A stretch of DNA of 64,000 nt. It comes from Kitasatospora sp. MAP12-44 (GTDB taxonomy: Bacteria; Actinomycetota; Actinomycetes; Streptomycetales; Streptomycetaceae). The stretch lies in NCBI RefSeq assembly GCF_029892095.1, contig NZ_JARZAE010000004.1, positions 6,696,001 to 6,760,000 of the forward strand. The letters are read 5' to 3'. Below the pieces are notes generated by a model, which was not told the origin of the DNA, did no database searches, and saw only the letters and a list, made by a program, of their open reading frames with translations. Numbering within the stretch: the stretch's first letter is position 1; each line of letters opens with the position of its first letter. Below are positions 32,466-42,586 of this stretch, one piece after another. The position numbers were made by a program, and so were the translations under genes.

Positions 32466-33446
32466 CTACTGGTAGAGCGAACCGGTGTTGACCACGGGCT
32501 GGGTGCCCCGATCGCCGCAGAGGACCACCAGCAGGTTGCTCACCATGGCGGCCTTGCGCTCCTCGTCCAACTCGACCACGTTCTGCTCGGCCAGGCGGTC
32601 CAGGGCGAGCTCGACCATGCCGACCGCGCCCTCGACGATCAGCCGACGGGCCGCGACCACGGCGCCGGCCTGCTGGCGCTGGAGCATCACCTGGGCGACC
32701 TCCGGCGCGTAGGCCAGCCGCGTGATCCGCGACTCGACCACCCGTACGCCCGCCGAGGCGACCCGCGCGCCGATCTCCGCGGAGAGCGTCCGGGTGATCT
32801 CCTCGGCGCTGTCCCGCAGCGACATCTGCCCCTCGGTGTGGGCGTCGTACGGGTAGCTGTTGGCGATGTGCCGCACGGCGGTCTCGGTCTGGATGGCGAC
32901 GAACTCGACGAAGTCGTCCACCTCGAAGAGCGCCTTCGCGGTGTCCTCGACGTGCCAGACGACGACGGCGGCCATCTGGATCGGGTTGCCGTCGGCGTCG
33001 TTGACCTTCGCGGTCTCGGTCTCGTGGTTGCGGATCCGGGTGGAGATCCGGCGTCGGGTGGTGAACGGGTTGACCCAGGTCAGGCCGTCCGCGCGGATCG
33101 TGCCCCGGTAGCGCCCGAGCAGCTGCACCACCCGCGCCTGACCGGGCGCGATGGCGGTGAGCCCGCGGGAGACGATCATGCCGAAGACGGCGATCACCGG
33201 GCCGACGCAGGCCAGCGTGACCCCGGCGGCGCTGCCGCCGCTGCCGTTCAGGAGGCCGATGCCGGTGATCGTCATCGCCGCGCCGCCCAGCAGGCAGAGC
33301 AGCACCAGGCCGAGTATCGGCAGCCCGGGAGCACCGGTGATCACCCGCTCGGTGACCTTGGGCGCGGGCATCTCAACGGCGAACCCGTCGACGGGGGGCA
33401 CGGGGGAGCTGGGAGAGGCGGGAGCGTTGCTGTCGTGAGCGGCCAT
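32466..33446 (-). CDS. SPFH/band-7 (stomatin-like) membrane protein
   Basis: The protein has 326 residues. Two adjacent membrane helices (about 40-95) precede an SPFH domain (GQARVVQLLGRYRGTIRADG, then VWHVEDTAKALFEVDDF and SAEIGARVASAGVRVVESR) and a helical oligomerisation end. SPFH proteins form large ring-shaped scaffolds that define membrane microdomains. The ATG at 33446 follows AGAGGAG by 8 bases. It is the first gene of the operon with RHH and GPP34 genes, which suggests that a membrane scaffold and a GPP34 protein act together. Confidence 0.88.
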   Translation of the reverse strand: MAAHDSNAPASPSSPVPPVDGFAVEMPAPKVTERVITGAPGLPILGLVLLCLLGGAAMTITGIGLLNGSGGSAAGVTLACVGPVIAVFGMIVSRGLTAIAPGQARVVQLLGRYRGTIRADGLTWVNPFTTRRRISTRIRNHETETAKVNDADGNPIQMAAVVVWHVEDTAKALFEVDDFVEFVAIQTETAVRHIANSYPYDAHTEGQMSLRDSAEEITRTLSAEIGARVASAGVRVVESRITRLAYAPEVAQVMLQRQQAGAVVAARRLIVEGAVGMVELALDRLAEQNVVELDEERKAAMVSNLLVVLCGDRGTQPVVNTGSLYQ

Positions 33447-33566
33447 CGGGCCGACTCCTCTCATCGGGTCCTGGACTCCGGTCTCAGCCTTCGTCCTCGC
33501 TGGCGCGAATCTAGCATAGTGATATCACTTTTTCGGCCCCCCGAAACCCCGCCGGCACAATGAAAA

Positions 33567-33596
33567 CGCCCGACCGGCTGGCGGGCCGGTCGGGCG
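33567..33596 (-). terminator. Intrinsic terminator of the DUF4328 gene
   Basis: An 11-bp perfect stem (CGCCCGACCGG and complement) with an 8-base loop is followed on the minus strand by TTTTC. It starts 15 bases past the stop at 33612. It is the clearest hairpin-plus-U-tract terminator in the window. Confidence 0.85.
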
Positions 33597-33611
33597 GTTG
33601 GGGTGGTCGGA

Positions 33612-34247
33612 TCAGGCTGCGTCGAACGGGGATCGTCTCCGGAAGGCCTGGGCGGCATGGTCCTTGTCCGCGCGGTACTTCTCGGCCTGGGCCGCGCTGA
33701 GCCGCTGGATCATCAGGACGGCCAGTACGGCGGCGACCAGGTTGGTCACCTGTATGAGGGGCGAGAACGCGGTCCAGTCCACCGACAGGTAGGGAGTGGC
33801 GACGACCGCAGCCCACTTGGCGAGCCACGCGACCCACCACACGTTGACCGGCCAGGTGCCGGCGAGGCCGCTGGCCCGCCAGACGTCCACCGTGATCCGG
33901 CGCGGGATCCACCACATCGCCACCGGGATGAACCAGCCGCCGACCGCGTAGCCGGAGGTGTACTTGTGCGCGCCGGGGGCGTATGCCTGCGCATTGAGTC
34001 GGCAGCGACGGAACCAGATGACGAAGACCACGATGGTGGCCGTGGACAGAAGACTCTGGAGGGTCACGAACTGCCCGGCCGGCTCGGGGCGGTCTCCGCG
34101 GGCTATTCCTCCCCAGAACACCAGGGCGATCTGAGCGATGATCAACGCACTGGTGGTGATGCCCAGTCGCCGCGGATCTGTGATCAGTCCGCGGTGTACT
34201 AGGGCGCGAGGCGTCGTCGGCGCGGCGTCGATCGATGGAGAGTTCAC
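33612..34247 (-). CDS. DUF4328 membrane protein
   Basis: The protein has 211 residues and four membrane helices. The DUF4328 signature is visible in VIWFRRCRLNAQAYAPG, then GWFIPVAMWWIPRRITVDVWRAS. The family is common in actinomycetes and has no known function. I start at the GTG at 34247 (VNSPSIDAAPTT); the frame stays open upstream to 34331, but that part overlaps the 35-bp repeat and does not look coding. Confidence 0.75.
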   Translation of the reverse strand: MNSPSIDAAPTTPRALVHRGLITDPRRLGITTSALIIAQIALVFWGGIARGDRPEPAGQFVTLQSLLSTATIVVFVIWFRRCRLNAQAYAPGAHKYTSGYAVGGWFIPVAMWWIPRRITVDVWRASGLAGTWPVNVWWVAWLAKWAAVVATPYLSVDWTAFSPLIQVTNLVAAVLAVLMIQRLSAAQAEKYRADKDHAAQAFRRRSPFDAA

Positions 34248-34318
34248 TGCGGGGCCCCCAAGCACAGCTGCGGTGCGGGTCACGCGCAGATATCGCCTGC
34301 AATATAGGGGCGATCTTC

Positions 34319-34353
34319 GCGGGACGTCCATGCGTTATCCCTCAGGCCGAGTC
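34319..34353. repeat. 35-bp direct repeat, left copy
   Basis: The 35-base segment matches 35608-35642 at 33 of 35 positions (differences T/C and A/G). The shared core is GCGTTATCCCTCAGGCCG. Codon bias of the regulator remnant begins inside this copy. Confidence 0.85.
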
Positions 34354-34510
34354 GGGGGTGCTGCAGCCGAGCTGGCAGACGGTGGCACTGATCGCCACGC
34401 AGCTCAGCATCCCGCTCGGCCAGTTGGGGCTCACTGTCGCTGCTACCGACCATGGCCCACACGGGGCCGCTACGGTGGATCGATCGGCCCACCACCCTCA
34501 GGAGGATGCG

Positions 34511-35545
34511 GTGCTCCGCAGAGAACTCTTCGCCGGCGCGGCGGGCATCGGCATCGCCATCGCGGCCGGTACACCTGCCGTTGCGGCGCCCCGCAACGCC
34601 CCAGCCGTCGACCCTGCGGCCGGCCTGGAACAGGCGCTCTTCGAACCTGCAGCTGCGGCCCCCGTCACTCTGCCGCGGCTCGCCACCGGCCTGGCGGCAG
34701 CGCACCGGGACTTCGGCGCCGCCCGCTACGACTCCCTGGGCCGGCAGCTGCCCGCCCTGCTGGGTGCGGCGGAGGCCACTCGTGACGCCTCGTCCGGCCG
34801 GGCCAGGGAGGAGGCGCACGCCGCGGTCGCCCGCGGGTACGTTCTCGCCACCGAGCTCGCGGTGAAGCAGCACGCCGAGGTGGCGTGGGCGACCGCCGAC
34901 CGGGCTCTGACCGCGGCACGGGCATCAGGTGACCCGGTGGTGCTCGGCGAGGCCGCCCGCGTACTGGCGATCACGATGAGGCGGGCCGGCCGCACCGGTG
35001 CCGCGGTGGACCTGCTGCGCCGCACCGCCGCCCAGCTCGGCTCGGGTCAGCCGGCCGAGCAGCGGGCTGTCGCCGCGACGCTGCTGATGACCGCGGCGTA
35101 CACGGCCGCGTGCAACGCCCAGCGTGGCGAGGCCCTCGACCTGATGGCCGGTGCCGAGGAGACGGTCCGCACGATCCCGGTCGTCCGGTCGCGGAGGCTG
35201 TTCACCGTCGACGCGACGACGGCGCAGGTGGATCTTTACTGGATCGGCATCCACAACGCGCTCGGCACCCCGGACGAGGGCGTCCCGTATGCCAAGCGCT
35301 TGTCCGGGGTGTCGTGGCCGTCGGCGGAGCGGCAGGCCAGGGCCGGCACGGATGCGGCCAGGATGTGGCACCAGCTCGGCGATCACCGCCGGACGTTCGG
35401 GGCGCTGCGCTCCGTGGAGCAGGCCGCGCCGGAGGAGGTCCGCCGGCCGGCGCTGCGGGCGTTGACTGCGGACCTGCTGTACGGGCCCGTCGCGCTGCCC
35501 GGGTTGAGGGCGTTCGCGCAGCGGACCGGGGCCGTCCCAGCCTGA
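34511..35545 (+). CDS. Truncated XRE-type regulator, effector (TPR-like) part
   Basis: From the GTG at 34511 (AGGAGG five bases upstream) this is a 344-residue helical protein of the kind found as the C-terminal part of Streptomyces XRE-family regulators (start LRRELFAGAAGIGIAIA; body with GYVLATELAVKQHAEVAW). In the same frame upstream, 34342-34510 encodes the second half of an XRE helix-turn-helix (AESGVLQPSWQTVALIATQL), with strong coding bias that begins inside the 35-bp repeat. The first HTH helices are missing. So the gene is a 5'-truncated regulator that may still be translated from the internal GTG without DNA-binding ability. A 19-bp hairpin follows the stop. Confidence 0.65.
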   Translation: MLRRELFAGAAGIGIAIAAGTPAVAAPRNAPAVDPAAGLEQALFEPAAAAPVTLPRLATGLAAAHRDFGAARYDSLGRQLPALLGAAEATRDASSGRAREEAHAAVARGYVLATELAVKQHAEVAWATADRALTAARASGDPVVLGEAARVLAITMRRAGRTGAAVDLLRRTAAQLGSGQPAEQRAVAATLLMTAAYTAACNAQRGEALDLMAGAEETVRTIPVVRSRRLFTVDATTAQVDLYWIGIHNALGTPDEGVPYAKRLSGVSWPSAERQARAGTDAARMWHQLGDHRRTFGALRSVEQAAPEEVRRPALRALTADLLYGPVALPGLRAFAQRTGAVPA

Positions 35546-35559
35546 CTCGTGACTCATGA

Positions 35560-35608
35560 CACGCGGAAGGCGCTCACCACGAGCAGCACGGTGAGCGCCT
35601 TCCGCGTG
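35560..35608 (+). terminator. 19-bp perfect hairpin terminator
   Basis: CACGCGGAAGGCGCTCACC (35560-35578) pairs perfectly with 35590-35608 around an 11-base loop, 14 bases after the stop of the truncated regulator. The right 35-bp repeat starts at its last base. Confidence 0.85.
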
Positions 35609-35642
35609 CGGGACGTCCACGCGTTATCCCTCAGGCCGGGTC
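35608..35642. repeat. 35-bp direct repeat, right copy
   Basis: The second copy of the 34319-34353 sequence, same orientation, 33 of 35 identical. The two copies bracket 1,254 bp that contain the truncated regulator and its terminator. Confidence 0.85.
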
Positions 35643-35647
35643 AGGGG

Positions 35648-35686
35648 CCCGGGTCCTGAGCTGCGGACCTGGGCTCCTGACCCGGG
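35648..35686 (-). terminator. Hairpin after the amidase-like gene
   Basis: CCCGGGTC and GACCCGGG form an 8-bp stem around a 23-base loop that can pair further. It lies 5 bases past the leftward stop at 35692. Confidence 0.45.
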
Positions 35687-35691
35687 TGGGA

Positions 35692-36519
35692 TCAGACCTG
35701 CGGGCCGGCCGGGTCCTGGTAGCCGGTGCTCGGGGTGAGCACGCGCAGCTTCGAGGTGGCGCCCGGGGTGGTGGTCGGCGAGGCGCTGGGCGCGGCGGGC
35801 TTGACCATGAACTCGTCGGGCGTGTTCGCGGGGAGGAAGAGCTTCAGCAGGCCCAGCGGGTTGATCTGGACCAGGTGGGACGGGGCGTAGAAGTGGTAGC
35901 CGTAGTCCAGGCGGGCGCGGTTGTGGGCGTCGACCAGGGGCTCGCTGGTGGCCGTGGCGGCCGTGGCGACCAGACCGGTGTGGCTCTTGGTCACGCCCGG
36001 GCCGGCGTAGGTGACGACGACGTCGCCGGGGCGGGCCAGCTCCGGGTGGTCGCCCACGTCGGTGCCGAGGCCGCTGTCCATCAGGTAGTCGTACAGGTTG
36101 TGGTACTGCGGCAGGTCGCTGATCAGCAGCAGGTCGTAGGTCTTGCCGTTGGGCGCCGCGTAGTTGAAGTAGGCGTCCTGCGGGTCGTCCGGGCCCAGGC
36201 CGGGGACCAGGCCCGCGGCGGCGAGCGCCCGTGCGACGAACTCGGCGCACTGGAAGTTGTCCTGGTCGGCACCGAACGCGACAGGGGTGCTGTCGTTCCA
36301 GGCGGTCCACGCCCAGTGGCTGTCCGCGTACTGCACCTCGACGGCGCGCAGCGCGTCGCTGAACGGGTCGGAGGCCGCGGGGCCGGCGACCGGGGTGGTG
36401 ACCGGAGTGGTGTCATCGGCGAAGGCGGGCGAGGCGAGGCCCGCGGTGCCGCCGACGAGCAGGCCGGCGGCGAGGCCGGTGGCGGCAAGGCGCTTGAGAA
36501 GGGCGCGACGCATGGTCAT
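35692..36519 (-). CDS. Secreted amidase-like (NlpC/P60-related) protein
   Basis: The protein has 275 residues. A Sec signal peptide (about 34 residues, ending PAFA) precedes a papain-like amidase domain. The probable catalytic Cys is C91 (NFQCAEFVARAL) and the His is H180 (KSHTGLV), with DAHNRARLDY supplying a later conserved polar stretch. This matches the putative amidase domain common in secreted actinobacterial proteins. A Pro/Thr/Ser-rich tail ends it. It probably cleaves an amide bond in cell wall peptides; the substrate is not known. Confidence 0.75.
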   Translation of the reverse strand: MTMRRALLKRLAATGLAAGLLVGGTAGLASPAFADDTTPVTTPVAGPAASDPFSDALRAVEVQYADSHWAWTAWNDSTPVAFGADQDNFQCAEFVARALAAAGLVPGLGPDDPQDAYFNYAAPNGKTYDLLLISDLPQYHNLYDYLMDSGLGTDVGDHPELARPGDVVVTYAGPGVTKSHTGLVATAATATSEPLVDAHNRARLDYGYHFYAPSHLVQINPLGLLKLFLPANTPDEFMVKPAAPSASPTTTPGATSKLRVLTPSTGYQDPAGPQV

Positions 36520-36552
36520 GACTCCTGGGTTTAGCGGCAGAGCGACAAGTGA

Positions 36553-36580
36553 TGATGCGTGAGAACAGTAGTTCGCATCA
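36553..36580. promoter_or_regulatory. Inverted repeat upstream of the amidase-like gene
   Basis: TGATGCG and CGCATCA are separated by 14 bases, 34-61 bases upstream of the ATG at 36519, in AT-richer sequence. It is a possible operator. Confidence 0.3.
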
Positions 36581-36673
36581 GATGAAACGATCCTGAACGT
36601 GTCAATGGTTCAGACCTTGATCATATTGTGACGCCCTGATGAGTGGCCACTTCGCCTACTCCGCCTGCTGCGC

Positions 36674-38275
36674 CTACTCCGTCTGCTCCGTCTGCTCCAG
36701 TGCGAGCCGGCGGAAGCGCTCCAGCCGCGCTGCGGGGTAGTCGCCCGCCGCCGCGGTGGCCAGCTCCTCGCTCAGCGCGCTGACGATCCGTCGGACGAAG
36801 CCGTCCGGATCCTCGGAGCCCGGCACCGGCTCCGGCAGGACCCGGTCCACCACCCCCTCGCGATGCAGCTCGGCGGCGCCGATCCGCTGCTGCACGGCCA
36901 GTTCGGGGGCGCGGTCGGGGGTGCGGTGCAGGATCACCGAGGCGCCCTCGGGCGGCAGCGGCGAGAGCCAGGCGTGCTCGGTGGCGACCGTACGGTCGGC
37001 CGGCAGCAGGGCGAGTGCGGCGCCGCCGGTGCCCTCGCCGAGCAGCAGGCTGACGACGGGAGCGTCCAGCGTGCTCAACTCCGCCAGGCAGCGGGCGATT
37101 TCGCCGGCCAGCGCGCGTTCCTCGGCGTGCACGCTGAGCTCGGCGCCATGGGTGTCGATGACGGTCAGCAGCGGCAGGCCCAGCTCGGCGGCCAGTCGCA
37201 TGCCCCGGCGTGCGGTGCGCAGGCCGGCCGGGCCGATCGGTCCGTGCAGCGCGGCGGCCGCCCGGTCGTGCCCGACGACCACACAGCCGATCCCGCCCGC
37301 TCCGTCGACCGCGCCGAAGCGGGCGAGCGAGAGTCGCAGCGCGTCGTCGCGCTCGCCGGCGCCCGTGCCGGACAGCGGGACGACGGTGTCGGCCTCCGCC
37401 AGCAGCTCGACCAGTCCGGGGCGCCCGGGCTGCCGGGTGAGCTGGACGGACTGCCAGATGTCCTGCTCCGCCGGGGTGTTCGCGGCGGTGTTCGCGGGGG
37501 TGTTCGTCGGGTCTGCGGCCGGTGGCAGCACCCCGCCCGGGCGGGCGTCCAGGACGTCCAGGATGTCGGCCAGCCGTCGGTGCAGCCGGTCCGGGGGCAG
37601 CACGGCGTCCACCGTTCCGTGCAGCCGCAGGTGCTCGGCGCGCTGCACGCCCTCGGGGAACGGCTCGCCGTACAGCGCCTCGTAGACCCGCGGGCCGAGG
37701 AAGCCCACCAGTGCGCCGGGCTCGGCGGTGGTCAGCTGGCCGAGCGAGCCCCAGGACGCCAGTACGCCACCGGTGGTGGGGTGGCGCAGGTGCACCAGGT
37801 AGGGGAGTCCGGCGGCCTTGTGCGCGGTGACGGCGTTGGCGATGGCGACCATCCGGACGAAGGCGGGCGTGCCCTCCTGCATCCGGGTGCCGCCGGAGGC
37901 GGGGAAGGCGAGCAGCGGGAGCCGCTCGGCGGTGGCCCGCTCGATCGCGCCGAGCAGCCGGGTGGCGGTGGCGTTGCCGATCGAGCCGGCCAGGAAGGTG
38001 AACTCGCTGAGCAGCACCGCGACCCGTCGCCCCGCGATGGTGCCCTCGCCGGTGAGTGCGGCTTCGTCGGCTCCGCTGCGGGCCCGGGCCCGGGCCAGCG
38101 CATCGGCGTACGGGCCGCTGCGCGGGTGCCGGGGCGGGGTGTCCCAACTGGTGAAGGAGCCCTGGTCGAGCACCAGTTCGGCGAAGCGCAGCGCCGCCGG
38201 GCGCGGGTCGGCGGGCGGCGCGGTACGCGGCTCGGCGTCGGAGGTGGCGGCGGCGGGTGAGATCGATTCGTCCAC
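36674..38275 (-). CDS. Fused acetyl-CoA carboxylase carboxyltransferase (AccD-AccA type)
   Basis: The protein has 533 residues. The N-terminal half matches AccD (FPASGGTRMQEGTPAF is its acyl-CoA-binding turn; AVTAHKAAGLPYL) and the C-terminal half matches AccA (GMRLAAELGLPLLTVIDTHG; GEGTGGAALALLPADR). The halves join through a Pro/Ala/Asn/Thr-rich linker near residues 250-270. It catalyses carboxyl transfer from biotin to acetyl-CoA. The AccD zinc ribbon is absent. No biotin carboxylase or BCCP gene lies nearby. The start is a GTG at 38275 with only a weak ribosome-binding site. Confidence 0.8.
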   Translation of the reverse strand: MDESISPAAATSDAEPRTAPPADPRPAALRFAELVLDQGSFTSWDTPPRHPRSGPYADALARARARSGADEAALTGEGTIAGRRVAVLLSEFTFLAGSIGNATATRLLGAIERATAERLPLLAFPASGGTRMQEGTPAFVRMVAIANAVTAHKAAGLPYLVHLRHPTTGGVLASWGSLGQLTTAEPGALVGFLGPRVYEALYGEPFPEGVQRAEHLRLHGTVDAVLPPDRLHRRLADILDVLDARPGGVLPPAADPTNTPANTAANTPAEQDIWQSVQLTRQPGRPGLVELLAEADTVVPLSGTGAGERDDALRLSLARFGAVDGAGGIGCVVVGHDRAAAALHGPIGPAGLRTARRGMRLAAELGLPLLTVIDTHGAELSVHAEERALAGEIARCLAELSTLDAPVVSLLLGEGTGGAALALLPADRTVATEHAWLSPLPPEGASVILHRTPDRAPELAVQQRIGAAELHREGVVDRVLPEPVPGSEDPDGFVRRIVSALSEELATAAAGDYPAARLERFRRLALEQTEQTE

Positions 38276-38476
38276 GTCGGCCAGTCTCGCGTAGGGGGAG
38301 GCCCGCAGGCAGCGTGTTCCTGATCACCCCTGACGTTCCGTCGACTCTTGCGGGAATCGGACGGGCGGAGCCGGGGCCGATCGGGCAGGCTTTGGCATCA
38401 GTCCGTCACAAACCGGAGGCGTCGGCTAGCATCGCCGTGCAGTGACGCGGCATCAGAGACGTGGGGGCGGACGACA

Positions 38477-39340
38477 GTGCACGACGACACAGTGCGGGAC
38501 GGCGTGGTCCAGGACGATTGGCTGTGGGCCAACACCGACGACTGGGAGCCGCCGGCCGAGCTCGACACCGACATAGCCCACCCCGCGCGGATGTACGACT
38601 ACTACCTCGGCGGCAAGGACAACTTCCCGGCCGATCGCGAGGCCGCCGAGAAGATCATCGCAGCGGTGCCGTTCGCCCGCCTGGGGGCCAGACTCAACCG
38701 TCAGTTCCTCGGCCGCGCGGTCACTTTCGCCGCCGAGCGCGGCGTCCGGCAGTTCCTGGACATCGGCACCGGCATCCCGGCGGTCGGCAGCACCAGCGAG
38801 GTCGCGCACCGGGTCGCTCCGGACGCCCGCGTCGTCTATGTCGACAACGACCCGATCGTGCTCACCCACGCGCGCGCTCTGCTGGCCAACCACCCCGCCG
38901 GGCACACCACGGTGATCCAGGCCGACCTGCGCGACCCGGCCACGATCCTCGCCGACCCGGGGCTACTCGCTGCCATCGACCTGGCGCAGCCGGTGGCCCT
39001 GATGCTGGTCGCGGTGCTGCACTTCATCCAGGACGAGGAGGCGACGCGGGTGGTGTCCCAGCTGCGCGACGCGCTGGCGCCGGGCAGCCTGCTGATCCTC
39101 TCGCACGGCAGCCAGGACTTCATGGAGCCGGCCACCGTCCGGGCCAGCACCGGCATCTACAGCAAGGCGAGCGCGCCGCTGGTGCTGCGCGACCGGGCGC
39201 AGATCGCGGACTTCTTCACCGGCTTCGACCTGGTCGAACCCGGTCTGGTGCAGTTGCCGCTGTGGCGTGCCGAGCAGTCGCAGCTGCCTGCGGACTGGCA
39301 CCACGTCTCCGGCTACGCGGGCGTCGCCGTCAAACCCTGA
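38477..39340 (+). CDS. SAM-dependent methyltransferase, DUF574 family
   Basis: The protein has 287 residues and resembles the large actinobacterial S-adenosylmethionine methyltransferase family formerly called DUF574. Family marks are PARMYDYYLGGKDNFPADR near the N-terminus, the SAM loop FLDIGTGIP, the acidic residue in VVYVDNDPIVL and HFIQDEEA. Substrates are unknown; streptomycetes often have over ten copies. The GTG at 38477 is chosen because homology starts soon after it. Confidence 0.85.
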   Translation: MHDDTVRDGVVQDDWLWANTDDWEPPAELDTDIAHPARMYDYYLGGKDNFPADREAAEKIIAAVPFARLGARLNRQFLGRAVTFAAERGVRQFLDIGTGIPAVGSTSEVAHRVAPDARVVYVDNDPIVLTHARALLANHPAGHTTVIQADLRDPATILADPGLLAAIDLAQPVALMLVAVLHFIQDEEATRVVSQLRDALAPGSLLILSHGSQDFMEPATVRASTGIYSKASAPLVLRDRAQIADFFTGFDLVEPGLVQLPLWRAEQSQLPADWHHVSGYAGVAVKP

Positions 39341-39450
39341 GGCTGGTGACGCCCGATGCCCGTGCCTGCCGCGTGTCGCCTGACCTGGGCGGCGGCGCGG
39401 GGACGGACGTAGGGTGGTGGGAACTACCGTCCGGCTGACGGAGGCGGCCG

Positions 39451-40950
<1,500 letters not shown>

Positions 40951-41034
40951 GCGTTCCGACCGCTCAGACCGTTCCGACCGCCCCGACCGGAAAATACCTC
41001 CGCAGGACGCTCGTTCGGCTGGTAAGAAGAGCAG

Positions 41035-41496
41035 ATGATCATCGAATCGCCCTTTGACCCGCTGGAGCAGCTGCTCGCCGAGCGCGCCTGCGAGCGCCTG
41101 ATCGTCGAGTTCGTCCGCCGACTCGACCTCGGGGAGCCCGGCACGGTGGCGGAGCTGTTCACTCCGGACGGAGTGTGGGAGTGGCCGCACGGCGACCGCC
41201 GGGTGCAGGGGCGCGAAGCACTGCGCGCCTACTTCGGCTCGCGGCCCGCCGACCGGCTCTCCCGCCGGATGTGCACCAACGTCCTGGTCACCGTGGACTC
41301 CGCGACCCGGGCCCACGCCACCAGCTACTTCGCGACCTACCGCGTCGACGGGTACACCGGCGGCATGGTGGCTCCCCGGCTGCCCGCGAATGTGGGCCAC
41401 TACGAGGACACCTTCCACCGGATCGACGGCAGCTGGCTGCTGGCGAGCCGGCGCACCATGCTGCCCTTCGGCGGAGACACCGAGCGCCTCGGCTGA
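41035..41496 (+). CDS. SnoaL-like / NTF2-fold protein
   Basis: The protein has 153 residues in one NTF2-like cone-shaped domain (VRRLDLGEPGTVAELFTPDG, WEWPHG, GREALRAYF, GHYEDTFHRIDGSWLLASRR). Members include small cyclases, dehydratases and hydroxylases acting on ring substrates, as well as non-enzymatic binders. No catalytic assignment is possible. It follows the GltD-like gene by 84 bases, a gap that contains a short direct repeat (GTTCCGACCG). Confidence 0.78.
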   Translation: MIIESPFDPLEQLLAERACERLIVEFVRRLDLGEPGTVAELFTPDGVWEWPHGDRRVQGREALRAYFGSRPADRLSRRMCTNVLVTVDSATRAHATSYFATYRVDGYTGGMVAPRLPANVGHYEDTFHRIDGSWLLASRRTMLPFGGDTERLG

Positions 41497-41528
41497 GCGG
41501 TGAGCGGTGAGCGGGGCACCGGCCGAGG

Positions 41529-42491
41529 TCAGGCGGCGGCGGGCGGGTTGAAGCGGGAAAACTCGGGCTCGTCCCAGCGCAGCGGGCTGGCCCCCGGGGT
41601 CTCCACGACGGCGGTGACGGTGAACTCCACCAGCCGCTCGGCGCCCGGCACGGCGGCTGCGCGCTGCTCGTCCCAGTCGGTGCGGGCGGTGCCGGTCAGC
41701 TGGAGGGTGGTGCCGGTCCGCCAGTCGACGAAGAGCAGTCCGGCGGCCGGGTGGACGGCGAGGTTGCCCAGCGTGTTGAACATCGCGTTGCCGGGGTAGT
41801 CGGGCCAGACCAGCCGGTCGGGCGCGGGCACCGCGACGAAGCCGGGGAGGCCGCCGCGATGCGAGGCGTCGGTGTGCCCCTCGGAGTCGGCGGTGGCGAT
41901 GAAGAAGGTGTCTGCTGAGCGGATCAACTCCTGCTGGGCGGTGGTGAGTTCGCTGCCGTTGGTGGCGGGGAGCGGGTGCGCCTGGCTGAACCGGTAGCCG
42001 CGCTTCTGGATGTACTTGGGGCAGTTGGAGTAGATCTGGTCCAGCGCGACCCGCAGACCACGCTCGCCGGCGCCGGTGCCGGTGCCGGTGCCGGCGTCCG
42101 TGCCCGTGGCGGTGGCCCGGCCGTTCATCCGCATCCGGCGCCGGCTGGCCGGTTCGATGGCGATCATGCCGACCTCGGTGGGCTCGGCAGACGCGAGCGC
42201 AAGCGCGAACGCCGCGTGCAGCGGATCGCCGGGCAGCGGACGAGCCGCGATCCGTACCGCCGCAGGCCCGTCGGCGTGCAGGAAGCCCGGGGTGCCGGTC
42301 AGCAGGGTGGCCCAGAGCCGGTCCTCGGCGTCGGCCGCGCCGAGGACCAGCATTGGTTGGGCGGCCAGGAAGGCGGCCGCGATCTCGGGAATCCGCGGGC
42401 CGCCGCCGACCCGTGCGGACGGCCCCGAGCGCGGCAGCCGGCCGGCCCGGCGCTGCACCTCGTGCTCGCCGCGGTGGTAGGGATCGGTCAC
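41529..42491 (-). CDS. Pyridoxamine 5'-phosphate oxidase-like flavin protein
   Basis: The protein has 320 residues. It contains a PNPOx-like split barrel (FFIATADSEGHTDASHRGG, then PDYPGNAMFNTLGNLAVHP and GLLFVDWRTGTTLQLTG), preceded by another domain. This arrangement occurs in FMN- or F420-binding general-stress proteins. A low-complexity Gly/Thr run from a 6-bp repeat (about 42065-42100) joins the domains. The GTG at 42491 follows GGAGG by 7 bases. Substrate unknown. Confidence 0.78.
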   Translation of the reverse strand: MTDPYHRGEHEVQRRAGRLPRSGPSARVGGGPRIPEIAAAFLAAQPMLVLGAADAEDRLWATLLTGTPGFLHADGPAAVRIAARPLPGDPLHAAFALALASAEPTEVGMIAIEPASRRRMRMNGRATATGTDAGTGTGTGAGERGLRVALDQIYSNCPKYIQKRGYRFSQAHPLPATNGSELTTAQQELIRSADTFFIATADSEGHTDASHRGGLPGFVAVPAPDRLVWPDYPGNAMFNTLGNLAVHPAAGLLFVDWRTGTTLQLTGTARTDWDEQRAAAVPGAERLVEFTVTAVVETPGASPLRWDEPEFSRFNPPAAA

Positions 42492-42586
42492 GGGGTGCCT
42501 CCGGTTGCCTTGATGGGATTCCTGGGCCCGATGGGATTCCGGGGCCGATGGGATGCCTGGGCTGCGGGCTGTCGCCCGCACGGGCC

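Noticed and set aside
32131..33446. Toxin-antitoxin system around the ribbon-helix-helix gene
   Set aside because: The RHH protein resembles an antitoxin, but its neighbours are SPFH and GPP34 proteins, not a toxin.
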